Positions 8,383-17,341 of a DNA stretch of 64,000 bases are shown here, piece after piece; position 1 is the stretch's first letter, and every line of letters begins with the position of its first letter. This stretch comes from JBLIRR01 sp049472395 (GTDB taxonomy: Bacteria; SZUA-182; DTGQ01; JBLIRR01). The position numbers and the translations under genes are program-made. The DNA is taken from assembly GCA_049472395.1 (NCBI GenBank), contig JBLIRR010000007.1:1-64000 (forward strand). The letters run 5' to 3'. The notes under the pieces were generated by a model. It was not told where the DNA came from and searched no databases. It worked only from the letters and a program-made list of their open reading frames with translations.

Positions 8383-9224
8383 TCTTAAATTTCTACAGGG
8401 TATCTTCTTTCGGCGTCATTATACTCAGGCAACAAGCACACATCTTAGCGTGCCTTCAATGCTTTACTAAAGGTACTTCTGTAATCCCATTTTTCCCAAC
8501 ATCGATCATATACCTTACTTAACACCTATAAATCTTTTCAGATTTCCCGATCACGCCCGGATTTCATTGCCGGCAGCCTTTGAATTAGATGGTTTCAAGA
8601 CCGCTTCTATCTCTGCACACACCTGAACAGGAGAAGATACACCATTTGCCAACGAGTTTCTCGAAACGCATAACTTGATGTCAATGATCAAAGAACCAAA
8701 ATACGGCTATACCCGGGCTTATGAGGTCACGGAGAAAATCTCCTTGAGGGTCCAAGAGTGATGTTGCCTGAAGACAAAGAATTCGACGGAATCAACCTCG
8801 TCCAAATCCTTCGAAAAAAAGGCCTCCCAAGGACAATATTTTGAAATCCCAGGGAATCCGAACGGATACATACAAATGTCTATTCAGGGAAAGCAATGAA
8901 CTGTTGTTAGGTCATCCTGCTCCAGATCCAACATCGCTGCATGGTGAACTTTTCGATTTAGTGACCGATCTGGATGAACACCTCAATCTCTTTGATTCAG
9001 GACCTGATTTGGTAAGCACGATGCTGACGCTCTATCGTAAAAGATAGGATAAAGTTTGGTGACATCAGAATCACAGATGAAACATTTCGGACCCCCATTG
9101 GACCATCTCCTGAGGGTAGCCTTCGCCTTCGAATATCAGCTTTACACCTACTCAAGCAAAACAACAGCCTTACGATGATGATGAAAGGCTTAACCATCTA
9201 AAAACGCTTGGATATGTCCAATAA
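8383..9224 (+). pseudogene. Decayed sulfatase (alkaline-phosphatase superfamily)
   Basis: Conceptual translation across several breaks gives a recognisable sulfatase. The pieces are QGIFFRRHYTQATST and LSVPSML, then an in-frame TAA at 8468-8470 where a Gly of an LTGRYF-like motif is expected. ISLPAAFELDGFKTASISAHT follows in two parts before a TGA at 8624-8626 (probably former Trp), then PKYGYTRAYEVTEKI and a TGA at 8759-8761. A frame change leads to MLPEDKEFDGINLVQIL (from 8761), and another to GIRTDTYKCLFRE, GELFDLVTDLDEHLNLF (8841-9047), and finally the typical C-terminus LKTLGYVQ with stop at 9222-9224. The N-terminal metal and formylglycine region is absent and the centre is deleted, so no active enzyme can result. 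It sits beside a sulfotransferase gene. Confidence 0.75.
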
Positions 9225-9427
9225 GAGCTGCGATGGTATGGTTATTCGGTGGGTATTTAATTTACTGAAGTTTCGCAGTAAAAATTACAGGGGAATGTGG
9301 TATTAAGTCAGAAAGATGTTTTTTACTCAAATTAATAAACATATTACCGGGGCTGAAGATCACTTTAAATATTTATCTAATTTTGTTAACATAGCATACT
9401 ATAGTTAAGCCTTAGCAGCGTTTAAAT

Positions 9428-9492
9428 AGGGACAGACACCTATTTTTCTTGAAGCATTACTAACTAGTTGTTGGACTCGAATTTTGCTATAA
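9428..9492 (+). repeat. Short dispersed repeat, copy A
   Basis: This copy shares the core gacagacacctatttttct with the copy at 10733-10807 and, after about 33 divergent bases, a second block ttggactcgaa followed by ttgct. The two copies bracket the sulfotransferase gene 9641-10714 in direct orientation. The rest of the gap 9225-9640 shows no gene. Just before the sulfotransferase, tttaca (9601-9606) and taagat (9624-9629) are 17 bp apart and resemble a promoter, but they are so close to the ATG that a leaderless transcript would be needed. Confidence 0.6.
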
Positions 9493-9640
9493 TTAGCGCG
9501 AAATTCAATCCTTATGATATAATAATTAGAATATAGAAATTAAGTTAGAAAGTATAGCACCGCCAAGTCGGGGTTCTGCTCAACTCCGTTCCGTTAGGTG
9601 TTTACAGATATAACGAGATAATTTAAGATTAAAAGTCAAC

Positions 9641-10714
9641 ATGAAAAACTATACCCTCCACATTGGTCTCCCTAAAACAGGCACTACGGCTCTCCAAAGA
9701 TACTATTTCTCCAAACTTCAAGAGCCGTCTATATGTTATAACCCTTCTTCCATAATTGGCCCATTGGTTCAAGCTCTAAAACTGCTCGATTTTGGGGTAC
9801 TGAAGAAGGAGGATATGGAACTTCTTCATGATGTTGTTAAGTGGCAGAGCAATAAAATACCGCAAAACCACATTTTGATTTCTCTTGAATCACTATCTCA
9901 GCGACTCATGAAGTTTGATTTCGTGGAAAGAGGGCGGTTTCTTAAGTCCATATTTCCGAATGCAACAGTTATCTTAGTCTTAAGATACCAACCAATGCTT
10001 CTTAGAAGTCTTTATCAACAGCATGTGTTTCAAAACTTTTTTCTCAAGCCTGAGGAAGTATTTGTTCCATTTGCAGAGCATGTATTTCCCGAAACAGAAC
10101 ACTGGAAAGCAACTATGCAAATAAATGTAAAAGAATGGGACTATAAAAAAATCATCAAGTATTTTAGACACTGCTACGGAGAACACTTTCATGTTCTTTT
10201 TTTTGAAAATTATTCAAAAAGTATCATAGAGATCGGGAGAAAAATACTGGAATATGCTGGTTTTCATGTTGCTAGAGAAAAGTTGAATTCTTTTCTTCCC
10301 AACATTCCAAATATTAACGTTTCTTATGATTCGACAAAAATGAGCATGCTTCTAAACATTGCACATCACAAATTGGCATTTCACTCTAATAGTGGTTTTA
10401 ATAGCCAACATATGCAAGATCTTATGAAACAAGCTAATCAAGCAAGGTATATATTCGATGCCACCAGTATAAAGGATTTCCTAAGCAGAATGGAGAGTCA
10501 ACAACATGTATCACGTACCATCTACTCTACGTTTGACAAACAATTAATCAGAGTTATTTCAATGTACAGTAAACTGCGTAATCACTTCATCAAGCCGCAA
10601 CGATATGAATTGCCAGAATCTATTAAATCTTATCTTGAGTGCGAGTCAAAAGTTCTTAATGCCTCTCTCATTAAGATAATAGATAGACAGAAAATACCGA
10701 TGCAGTACTTATGA
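9641..10714 (+). CDS. PAPS-dependent sulfotransferase family protein
   Basis: A 357-residue protein with the 5'-phosphosulfate-binding loop at the very N-terminus, LHIGLPKTGTTALQRYYF (6-23), and a 3'-phosphate-binding helix VLRYQPMLLRSLYQQ (113-127) with the expected Arg (115) and Ser (123). It should move sulfate from PAPS to a carbohydrate hydroxyl or amine. There is no signal peptide, so it would act in the cytoplasm before export. The gene stands alone: short direct repeats lie on both sides, with a sulfatase pseudogene upstream and an IS downstream, which suggests acquisition or movement as a unit. Substrate unknown. Confidence 0.8.
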   Translation: MKNYTLHIGLPKTGTTALQRYYFSKLQEPSICYNPSSIIGPLVQALKLLDFGVLKKEDMELLHDVVKWQSNKIPQNHILISLESLSQRLMKFDFVERGRFLKSIFPNATVILVLRYQPMLLRSLYQQHVFQNFFLKPEEVFVPFAEHVFPETEHWKATMQINVKEWDYKKIIKYFRHCYGEHFHVLFFENYSKSIIEIGRKILEYAGFHVAREKLNSFLPNIPNINVSYDSTKMSMLLNIAHHKLAFHSNSGFNSQHMQDLMKQANQARYIFDATSIKDFLSRMESQQHVSRTIYSTFDKQLIRVISMYSKLRNHFIKPQRYELPESIKSYLECESKVLNASLIKIIDRQKIPMQYL

Positions 10715-10732
10715 TCCAATGTTGTGGAATAA

Positions 10733-10807
10733 ATGGGGACAGACAGACACCTATTTTTCTCCAGACATCACCTAACACTTCATTTCATTGGACTCGAACT
10801 TGCTTAT
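10733..10807 (+). repeat. Short dispersed repeat, copy B
   Basis: The direct-orientation partner of the repeat at 9428-9492. The gacagacacctatttttct core here has an extra gaca, and the second block ttggactcgaa then ttgct is at 10789-10805. It begins 18 bp after the sulfotransferase stop and ends 54 bp before the left terminus of the IS. No coding capacity is visible; the 1.3-kb distance between copies includes the whole sulfotransferase gene. Confidence 0.6.
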
Positions 10808-10861
10808 TTATAGGCCGAAAATATGCTTAAAACATTTGGTACCTCATCTGCTCTTAGCATA

Positions 10862-13129
10862 TGAGGTAATTTAATAACTCAAACACTCACAAAATGGGAT
10901 CATTTCAAACCCGCCATTTTCAATTTCAACCCATCAAAAAATTAGATAAGCACTTAAAATTATTTATCTTTATTAAGCCTTTAAAAATATTTTAAATATA
11001 AAATTATTATTGAATTAAATATTAATCTTTATCAATTAAAATTAATTAAATTTAAATAATTAATTAAGTAGTAAAATTATATAAATAATATTTATATCAA
11101 AGCAAATATTTCTCTGTAACAGTGGGGGACCATTTCGTTATATTTAAAGTAATCAGGAGCTATTCTATGAATTTCGCTCATTTTCTTGTATTCTCTTGGA
11201 TAAATTCCCTCACACTTCCTGTCATCCTTTCATATCAGACAGAATATTCTCCTCTATATCTGATATGTTAAAATTTTAGATTTTAAAAGAAATTCATTCA
11301 TTATGCCATAGATCCTATTATGAAAGGATTACCATCTACGTAAAGACAGAAGCATATTACTTCTCCAGAAATAGGAGTACATTGCTAAGATCACTATATT
11401 TTATTTTTTGAGGAGAAATTTTAATACCTTAAGATGATGATGTGAGCATGAAGATACCATCCTTTTGCCCACATCGATGAATGTATGATGATGAACCTTA
11501 ATAAATTCACCATCAATAATATTAGCAAAAAATTAAATAAAATCAATAGCCACATCACACTTTCTCATACTGTCCCTTTCCCTCATATCACCTTACTGTC
11601 TCATTATCAATTTAAAAAACGTTATGTTCATATCCTTCAAAATGGTGATATACAAGGTATTCCCTGTGAGGCTACCTATTCAAATTTCAGAATCCGTATT
11701 GGCGAAACCCTTTATAATGAGCTCTTCCATGTCCTTGTTGAAATCTTTCATCAACTTAAGATGATTACCTTTACTCTCCTTTCTCACGATGGGACTCTCT
11801 ATCCCTCCTTTGCCCGGTATCATGGCTGTGCGTATTTCTGTGATCAATGCGCCTCTATCAAAGTAAACAATGTACTCAGTAAGGGAAGAAATGCTATCCT
11901 TCATCGTCTTGATACTCTCTCTAAGAACAACCTCAGATCTGAGTGCAGGATCTATACTGAGTGCCCAAGTACCCAATTTCCAGAGGAAATCAAAAAGCCT
12001 CGCGTAGAACTCTTTGCCTTTCGTCTCGACTTCTGTGACGGCCACCTTACAAAGAATGAGAAAAATACCGCTCATCTTTTCCGTGTGAAACAAGAATTAG
12101 CCTCTCACCATTTGTGCATACATACCATACGATCCAACCTTACCTCTATTGATCCTATTGATGGTTCCATCACTATACGCTGTCCTAAATTCCCGAAAGA
12201 TATCTATGGAAAAATCGGTGTCAGAAAAAATCCCCAAAATCCTGATAAAACAGAAAAAGTGTTCGGCTATAATGCAGTATTCTCAACCTCAGTAGAACTG
12301 GCTTTGGGAATTGAACTTCCTGTGGCCTCCAGTAATTGTGCAGGCAATGCAGAAGAAGCAGATCTTCTCGTAAAAAATAGAAAGCAAATCTCAGATCATC
12401 ATGATGCTCATGTAATGATTGATATCGCAGACTCCAAATATGATGTTCTTAAAAACTATACCTATGTGAGAAATCACGGCTCAATCCCTATTATTGAATA
12501 TAATGTGAGAAACGAACACCTTACTAAGGATGACCTCACTACAAGGGGATATGATCAAAAAGGCCAACCTTTTGCTCCCTGCGGCTTACTTTGTCGCCCT
12601 AATGGCTTTGATGAGCAAAGAGAACGTTTGACCTTTTACGGTACTCCATTCTTAAAAATCTCCGATCCGCTTCTGAACGTATTAATAGTACTCTTAAAAA
12701 CGATCTTCACATATTAGATAAACCACGAATCCTTGATGGCGTAAGGGCTGATATCCTCTCCCAGATCGCTGCTATTGTCCTCTTGCTTAAAAGAGCATTT
12801 TCCTTTATTGAGAGAGTTACATTATTAATGTGGAGGCTCGAAGAATCTGATGATCCTGCCTCATTAAAGAAACTTCATTTACCCTCTGTCCCCAAATTTA
12901 TTTCCACTCTCATTCAACGAGAATGAATCTTAATCTATGGCGCATTTTCTTCCTTTTCGAAAAACTCTTAGATCACTTCTCCAGGACAAATACGCCCTTT
13001 AATGCCTATTTTACGCCTTTTTCTTCTATTTTTTCTTCCCTCTTTCCTACTTTTAAATAAATTGCTTATAATACTGCAAATCTATCTCGCCAGCGCATGA
13101 TTAGACGCGCGACTTATTAAATCTTCTCA
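10862..13129 (+). mobile_element. Insertion sequence, about 2.27 kb, with terminal inverted repeats
   Basis: The left end tgaggtaatttaataactc (10862-10880) and the right end gacttattaaatcttctca (13111-13129) are inverted repeats matching at 15 of 19 positions, both starting TGAG when read inward. Between them lies one frameshifted transposase (11485-12926). About 600 bp of very AT-rich, apparently non-coding sequence precedes it (10881-11484), and about 185 bp of non-coding sequence follows. I see no convincing target-site duplication. A partial second copy of the left end is at 8144-8292. The IS family could not be assigned by eye. From 13130 to 13282 nothing is recognisable. Confidence 0.65.
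11485..12926 (+). pseudogene. Frameshifted DDE-type transposase
   Basis: The main frame (11485-12717) encodes 410 residues with transposase-like blocks: SKGRNAILHRLDTLSKNN, VFGYNAVFSTSVELALGIEL, MIDIADSKYDVLKNYTYVRN and GSIPIIEYNVRNEHL, the last resembling the DxxYD and G.xPxIxxNxR steps of DDE enzymes. After about 12650 the homologous continuation is in another frame: NLRSASERINSTLKNDLHI, then ILDKPRILDGVRADIL and on to IQRE, ending at TGA 12924-12926. The SERxNSxLK block is a usual C-terminal transposase motif, so the main frame's end is spurious and one frameshift lies roughly between 12640 and 12665. Unless rescued by programmed frameshifting, the element cannot move by itself. Confidence 0.75.
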
Positions 13130-13282
13130 TTATATAAAATTAGAAGAATTATAGCAACTAAGAGAATTATTTATTATCTATTTGTTTTAAAAATAAGAAT
13201 TGTATAAAATCACATATAAGCTTATATTAGACACTCATCACATAATTTTACTCGCAACATAAAAACGCCTTGCTGGACAGAT

Positions 13283-13864
13283 CTATTTCTTTATCCACCA
13301 ATCAGGCAATTCAACCTGAAGAGTCAGGTTGTTTTGTATTGAAAACTGAGTGACGGCCCGAACTACTCCGTCATGTTCTCGGCAAAAGCCGTTATAGAAA
13401 TCGTGTCCCCCGATAACACCACCTTGCCGTAATTGTGAGTAGAACTTAAGGATATCCGAACGTACGAATGCTTCATCATGGTTGCCATCAATGTAAACGA
13501 AATCAAGCTCATCCGGAATATCATCTGCTGTAATATCCGATGATTTCTTGAGAATCCACCTCACCTTGTCACCATATTGAGCTAGTCGCTCACAGGCTTC
13601 CTTTCTGGCAAGTTGCAGTGGATCTTGGTCAACACCGTAATGAGCTTTGCCTTCTTCATAGTCATCATATAACTCGTAAGGGTCAACTAGATATAGTCGT
13701 TTGATGTCAAGATGAGTAAGAAGACTTGCTGCATGTTCAGCCTTGTAGATCCCAATTTCTACGCCGATAAGACTCTTTCCTGAAACAGCCAGACGCTCAA
13801 ATGGTCTGGGGAAGATGCGGTGCTTCAGATCGCTGAGTAGATTGATTATCTGGTTCTCATTCAT
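13283..13864 (-). CDS. SAM-dependent methyltransferase (Methyltransf_24 type)
   Basis: A 193-residue class I methyltransferase. The SAM-binding strand and loop is GVEIGIYKAEH (34-44), the acidic ribose contact follows at LVDPYE (59-64), and FVYIDGNHDE (122-131) with GGVIGGHDF (148-156) is the signature of the Methyltransf_24 group, which often acts on sugar hydroxyls or amines in glycan clusters. ATG 13864 is preceded by ggaga at good spacing. It is the last gene of the long minus-strand run, 146 bp after the GT2 gene, so it may be at the operon end. The substrate is unknown. Confidence 0.85.
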   Translation of the reverse strand: MNENQIINLLSDLKHRIFPRPFERLAVSGKSLIGVEIGIYKAEHAASLLTHLDIKRLYLVDPYELYDDYEEGKAHYGVDQDPLQLARKEACERLAQYGDKVRWILKKSSDITADDIPDELDFVYIDGNHDEAFVRSDILKFYSQLRQGGVIGGHDFYNGFCREHDGVVRAVTQFSIQNNLTLQVELPDWWIKK

Positions 13865-14010
13865 TTTGCTTCTCCATAAGCGAAGGTAGTGGATAATAAA
13901 TAAGGTATAGCTTCGTATGATAAATTTGCTAAAGAATATAAATCAAAAACCTTTCACCAGTAAGATATCTGTCTAATCTAATCGGTGGGTATCTGATTAA
14001 AGCATGTATA

Positions 14011-14919
14011 TTATAAGCAGAGAGCACATATTCTTTTAAAGGCATTTTTTTTTATAAAATTTTTTTCCTCAATGTTCAAATCAGCCTCTCTTATAATTAT
14101 GAGATACATTTTTAGTAAGAGCTTTGCAATCTGCCATCTCTCAGTGATGGTATCAATATTTCTGTAATTTTTTAATTTTTGTATTAACTCAAAATTAATC
14201 TCCTCTCCGAGCAGGGATGTGATACTGCTTGCTACAGCTTTTATGAGGTGCTTTTTTTGTAATTCTTTGTATTTAACACTAATATTTTCATTATGTATCC
14301 TATACATAATGAGCTTATCAGGCAAATTAGCCATTTTACAGGTGAATGAGGCCCTAAGCCATAAATCATAATCTTCCACATGAAAAATATCTGGATTATA
14401 TCCGCCAAGTTCTTGAAAAATTCTTTTTCTCATCATTACAGTTGGATGTTGAATACAGCAGCGAAAAAATATCATCCATCTGATTATACCTGGACTCGTT
14501 GGATACAATTGAGGCTGCTTATCAAAAACATGGCCATCTTCATCAATCCTTATAAGATTTGTCCCAAGAATATCTATCTCAGGATTATTTTCCATAAAAT
14601 TGAATTGCTTCTCTAAACGTTGAGGCAGGCTGATATCATCACAGTCCATTCGTGCAATATATTCACCAAAAGCAAGCTTAATACCTTTATTTAACGTTGC
14701 AGCTATTTTGAGATTTGTGTGGTTGTGAATCACTCGAATACGGGGATCCCTATATGAATTAATAATATCAGCGCTTCTATCAGTAGATGCATCATTAATT
14801 ATTAAAAAATCAAAATCCTCAAATGACTGGTTAAGAATACTTTCAATTGCTTCATAAAGAAATCTTGCTCCATTATATACGGGCATTAATACAGTTACTT
14901 CGGGTTTTTCTAAACTCAC
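14011..14919 (-). CDS. GT2 family glycosyltransferase
   Basis: A 302-residue GT-A enzyme with a textbook N-terminus, VTVLMPVYNGARFLYEAIES (8-27), the nucleotide loop INDASTDRS (41-49) and the metal site ARMDCDD (89-95). HVEDYDLWLRA in the C-terminal half supplies the ED catalytic pair. It should add a hexose, deoxyhexose or amino-sugar residue in the cytoplasm. It starts 15 bp after the fucosyltransferase stop, so the two are almost certainly co-transcribed and may act in succession. Confidence 0.9.
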   Translation of the reverse strand: MSLEKPEVTVLMPVYNGARFLYEAIESILNQSFEDFDFLIINDASTDRSADIINSYRDPRIRVIHNHTNLKIAATLNKGIKLAFGEYIARMDCDDISLPQRLEKQFNFMENNPEIDILGTNLIRIDEDGHVFDKQPQLYPTSPGIIRWMIFFRCCIQHPTVMMRKRIFQELGGYNPDIFHVEDYDLWLRASFTCKMANLPDKLIMYRIHNENISVKYKELQKKHLIKAVASSITSLLGEEINFELIQKLKNYRNIDTITERWQIAKLLLKMYLIIIREADLNIEEKNFIKKNAFKRICALCL

Positions 14920-14934
14920 TGGATTTTATTAGAT

Positions 14935-15810
14935 TTAAAGTCTTACCCACCCAGTCGGCAGGAGATCCTTTGTGTCACACTCTTGAGTGTTAAACCATTT
15001 CTCTGGTGCTATTACTATTTTATTTTTATTCTTTCCAAGCCACGCTCCCCACCAGGAAAAGCTGCTATTAGCAACGATGTGGTGTTTGCATTGACTCATT
15101 AAACGCAGGTCTTCATAACATTTATTGGGAGTATTGTGCTCAATGAGGATAGCAGGATATGTTAAATGTAAGTTATTCCGCACCCACTCAGGGCTGTCAC
15201 TGAAAATAAAAAAATGAGGGTGTTTTACTATCTGGCTTATATAATCTGTACTCCGACTATAATAATCTAAATCACAGGTACCGTGAAAGAGGCGTGTATG
15301 AGGATTATTGATCAAATCTCCTCGGCGGACATGAAGGCTTATCGACTCACAGGAATCAATTATCTTCGATAATTCTCTATTCTTAATAGTTTGAGGTACT
15401 TTTATAGTAAATTCTCGTTGAATGAGTGTTTTAATATCAATGAAATATTTTTCACTTTGCCAGTATCCCTCTAGGTATACCCCTTTTTGTAAATTTAAAA
15501 CTCCCGGGTCAAAGTGAAAATGCTTTTCTTTAACATATGTTGGAGCAGACTTACGCTGCCTTCGTTTCATAAATTTAAGCACACATTTCACTTTTCTCTG
15601 CCGCTGACCCTTTAAATCCGCTATTTCATCAGCTGTAGCAAAATTTTCTTCAGTATTAAAGACATTAAGATGATATGTTCGTAATGAATACTTCTCAAAT
15701 CCTGAAATATCTAATTTGAGGTCGTGGCCTAGTACATGAGATAATCGCCTTCCGGCTGCATACTGGAACATCTGGTTGCCGAGCCCACCGATCAGTTTTA
15801 CAATGATCAT
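14935..15810 (-). CDS. Alpha-1,2-fucosyltransferase (GT11)
   Basis: A 291-residue GT11 protein. The hallmark start IIVKLIGGLGNQMFQYAAG (2-20), GYWQSEKYF (115-123), the GDP-binding HVRRGD (160-165) and the C-terminal NSSFSWWGAWLG all match bacterial alpha-1,2-fucosyltransferases of FutC/WbsJ type. It would transfer L-fucose, or a similar GDP-linked 6-deoxy sugar, to the 2-OH of the acceptor. The GDP-heptose and GDP-fucose-synthase-like genes upstream in the same run raise the possibility of a GDP-6-deoxyheptose donor instead, which is inference. A small remnant of a second, related gene lies at 16550-16612. Spacing to both neighbours is 13-15 bp. Confidence 0.93.
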   Translation of the reverse strand: MIIVKLIGGLGNQMFQYAAGRRLSHVLGHDLKLDISGFEKYSLRTYHLNVFNTEENFATADEIADLKGQRQRKVKCVLKFMKRRQRKSAPTYVKEKHFHFDPGVLNLQKGVYLEGYWQSEKYFIDIKTLIQREFTIKVPQTIKNRELSKIIDSCESISLHVRRGDLINNPHTRLFHGTCDLDYYSRSTDYISQIVKHPHFFIFSDSPEWVRNNLHLTYPAILIEHNTPNKCYEDLRLMSQCKHHIVANSSFSWWGAWLGKNKNKIVIAPEKWFNTQECDTKDLLPTGWVRL

Positions 15811-15823
15811 CAGATTATCATCC

Positions 15824-16522
15824 TCACACTCCCTTTCTCGCTAATACATGATAACCAAAACAAAGAAGTTCATCCGAACCAATGTCTTTGTTACTAAAAC
15901 GTTCTAACATCTTGAGCACAATCCTTATTGCACAACGTTCAATAAGGTGTGGTGTATCCTGTGCATTCTTCTCACTCACACTTTTAATACGACGTAGTTC
16001 TTGACCCATATATTCGAAAAAATTCCCATTTGCCTCGAGCTCCAAAATTTGAAAACCATACGTAGTAAGATGAGTTTCATAAAAATAACGGTTAAATCCA
16101 CTATAAAAATGGTAAGGCGAAAAATGGCTTAAACTACAAAATGGTGATGTAATGATCAATAGGCCATCAGGCTTTAATAATCTTGAGAACTCCTTTATTG
16201 CTTTGATAGGCTCTGGCAAATGTTCCAATACTTCAATGCACATAATTGCATCAAACGATTCATCGGGTTCATGAATATTTGTTATATCACAAATAATATC
16301 AAGTGCGCTCTGATCCCAATTGCCTGTTTGTAATCCCTTTCCATCACCCTTACCCTCATACTGGGCAAAATCCTGGGCTACATAATCTAGATGTGAGCAT
16401 AATTTTTTAAACTGTTGTTCTCCTGCACCCGCATCTAAGATCCTTAACCCTTGTGGAATCTGGGATAGGGTTTTTTTTAGCCATTTAACACGATTATATT
16501 CATTATTTACTCCTGCCGGCAT
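15824..16522 (-). CDS. SAM-dependent methyltransferase (Methyltransf_11 type)
   Basis: A 232-residue class I methyltransferase. LRILDAGAGEQQFKKL (26-41) is SAM motif I; SFDAIMCIEVLEHLPEP (89-105) and LLKPDGLLIITSPF are motifs II and III of the Methyltransf_11 group. Enzymes like this O-methylate sugars or cap chains in O-antigen clusters. It is 13 bp upstream of the fucosyltransferase and probably in the same transcript. A remnant of another fucosyltransferase lies just ahead of its start. The target atom cannot be inferred. Confidence 0.87.
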   Translation of the reverse strand: MPAGVNNEYNRVKWLKKTLSQIPQGLRILDAGAGEQQFKKLCSHLDYVAQDFAQYEGKGDGKGLQTGNWDQSALDIICDITNIHEPDESFDAIMCIEVLEHLPEPIKAIKEFSRLLKPDGLLIITSPFCSLSHFSPYHFYSGFNRYFYETHLTTYGFQILELEANGNFFEYMGQELRRIKSVSEKNAQDTPHLIERCAIRIVLKMLERFSNKDIGSDELLCFGYHVLARKGV

Positions 16523-16549
16523 TATTTATCTCGCCTCGTGCTCATTATC

Positions 16550-16612
16550 TTATTTTTACAATAAATTCTCGGTGAAATATTCTTCACTTTGCCAGTGCCT
16601 TAAGATAAACTT
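16550..16612 (-). pseudogene. Remnant of a second GT11 fucosyltransferase
   Basis: The gap 16523-16615 contains bases that closely match part of the intact fucosyltransferase gene. tgaaatattcttcactttgc (16573-16592) parallels 15441-15460, and the stretch at 16550-16571 parallels the codons for REFTIK of the intact gene, with about 27 bp deleted between the two. On the minus strand it reads as HWQSEEYF then REF-like residues, homologous to GYWQSEKYF and the following REFTIK (115-137 of the intact protein). About 60 bp survive. It marks the place where another fucosyltransferase gene, or a duplication, was lost. Confidence 0.6.
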
Positions 16613-16615
16613 TAT

Positions 16616-17329
16616 TCATTTCCTCTTACTCCACGCTATTTTATCCACAAAAATCGTGTTAATGTAAGTATCAGCATAAACAAAATAATTATTTGTCTCC
16701 ATAAGATTAATTATCGCTTCAATTTTTTTTTCTGATTTATCCTCTTCATAAGTAAGTGTCTCAATACAAAAAATTTCTGGGCGATATTTATTAAAATTGA
16801 AACTCTGCAAGACTTTTAACTCTAAACCTTCTATATCCAAGGAGATAAAATTCGGAATTTTATTACAATATTGTTCAATAATCTGGTTAATAGATAATAA
16901 AGATATTCTAAGAATAGATTCTATTTTGTTATCAACAGATTCTTGATAATGTTGCGCTTCTTTCTTGGAAAAAGTATTTAATGTTTTAGAAGTCATTACA
17001 TAAAAATTACCCCACTCTTTCTGTCCAAGACCAACTCCCATATTTAAACAAATATCACGTTTTCTTATTTTTTTTATTTTTACAAAGAGAGTTGGATCAG
17101 GTTCTACACACACACCACAAGATCCTCTGCTGTAAAAAAGATAAGTATTATTAATATTAATAGGATGATAAGTTCCGATATCCAAGTAATAGGGTTTATT
17201 TATTTTCAATATGTTACATATAAAATCAACGATTAGATCTTCCCCGCATTGAGAATAGCTAATTTTATTTTTTATATTTTCATTTATAATAAATTTTAAT
17301 ATATTTTTAAATTTTTTATATTTGTACAA
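16616..17329 (-). CDS. FkbM family methyltransferase
   Basis: A 237-residue protein of the FkbM type. YSQCGEDLIVDF (25-36) is the common lead-in, YYLDIGTYHP (47-56) is SAM motif I, CVEPDP (74-79) binds the ribose, and FISLDIEGLELKVLQ (161-175) is the diagnostic FkbM motif. FkbM proteins O-methylate sugars and polyketides and are common in O-antigen loci. Its composition is more A/T-rich (Lys, Ile, Asn) than the fucosyltransferase block, hinting at a separate origin. It starts 12 bp after the DUF268 gene. Confidence 0.88.
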   Translation of the reverse strand: MYKYKKFKNILKFIINENIKNKISYSQCGEDLIVDFICNILKINKPYYLDIGTYHPININNTYLFYSRGSCGVCVEPDPTLFVKIKKIRKRDICLNMGVGLGQKEWGNFYVMTSKTLNTFSKKEAQHYQESVDNKIESILRISLLSINQIIEQYCNKIPNFISLDIEGLELKVLQSFNFNKYRPEIFCIETLTYEEDKSEKKIEAIINLMETNNYFVYADTYINTIFVDKIAWSKRK

Positions 17330-17341
17330 AAAATTTTCTCA

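Noticed and set aside
9560..9600. GC-richer stretch before the sulfotransferase considered as a tRNA fragment
   Set aside because: It cannot be folded into a cloverleaf and lacks the conserved T-loop sequence.
11680..12093. A 137-residue minus-strand frame inside the transposase
   Set aside because: It is antisense to clearly coding transposase sequence and matches no family I recognise.
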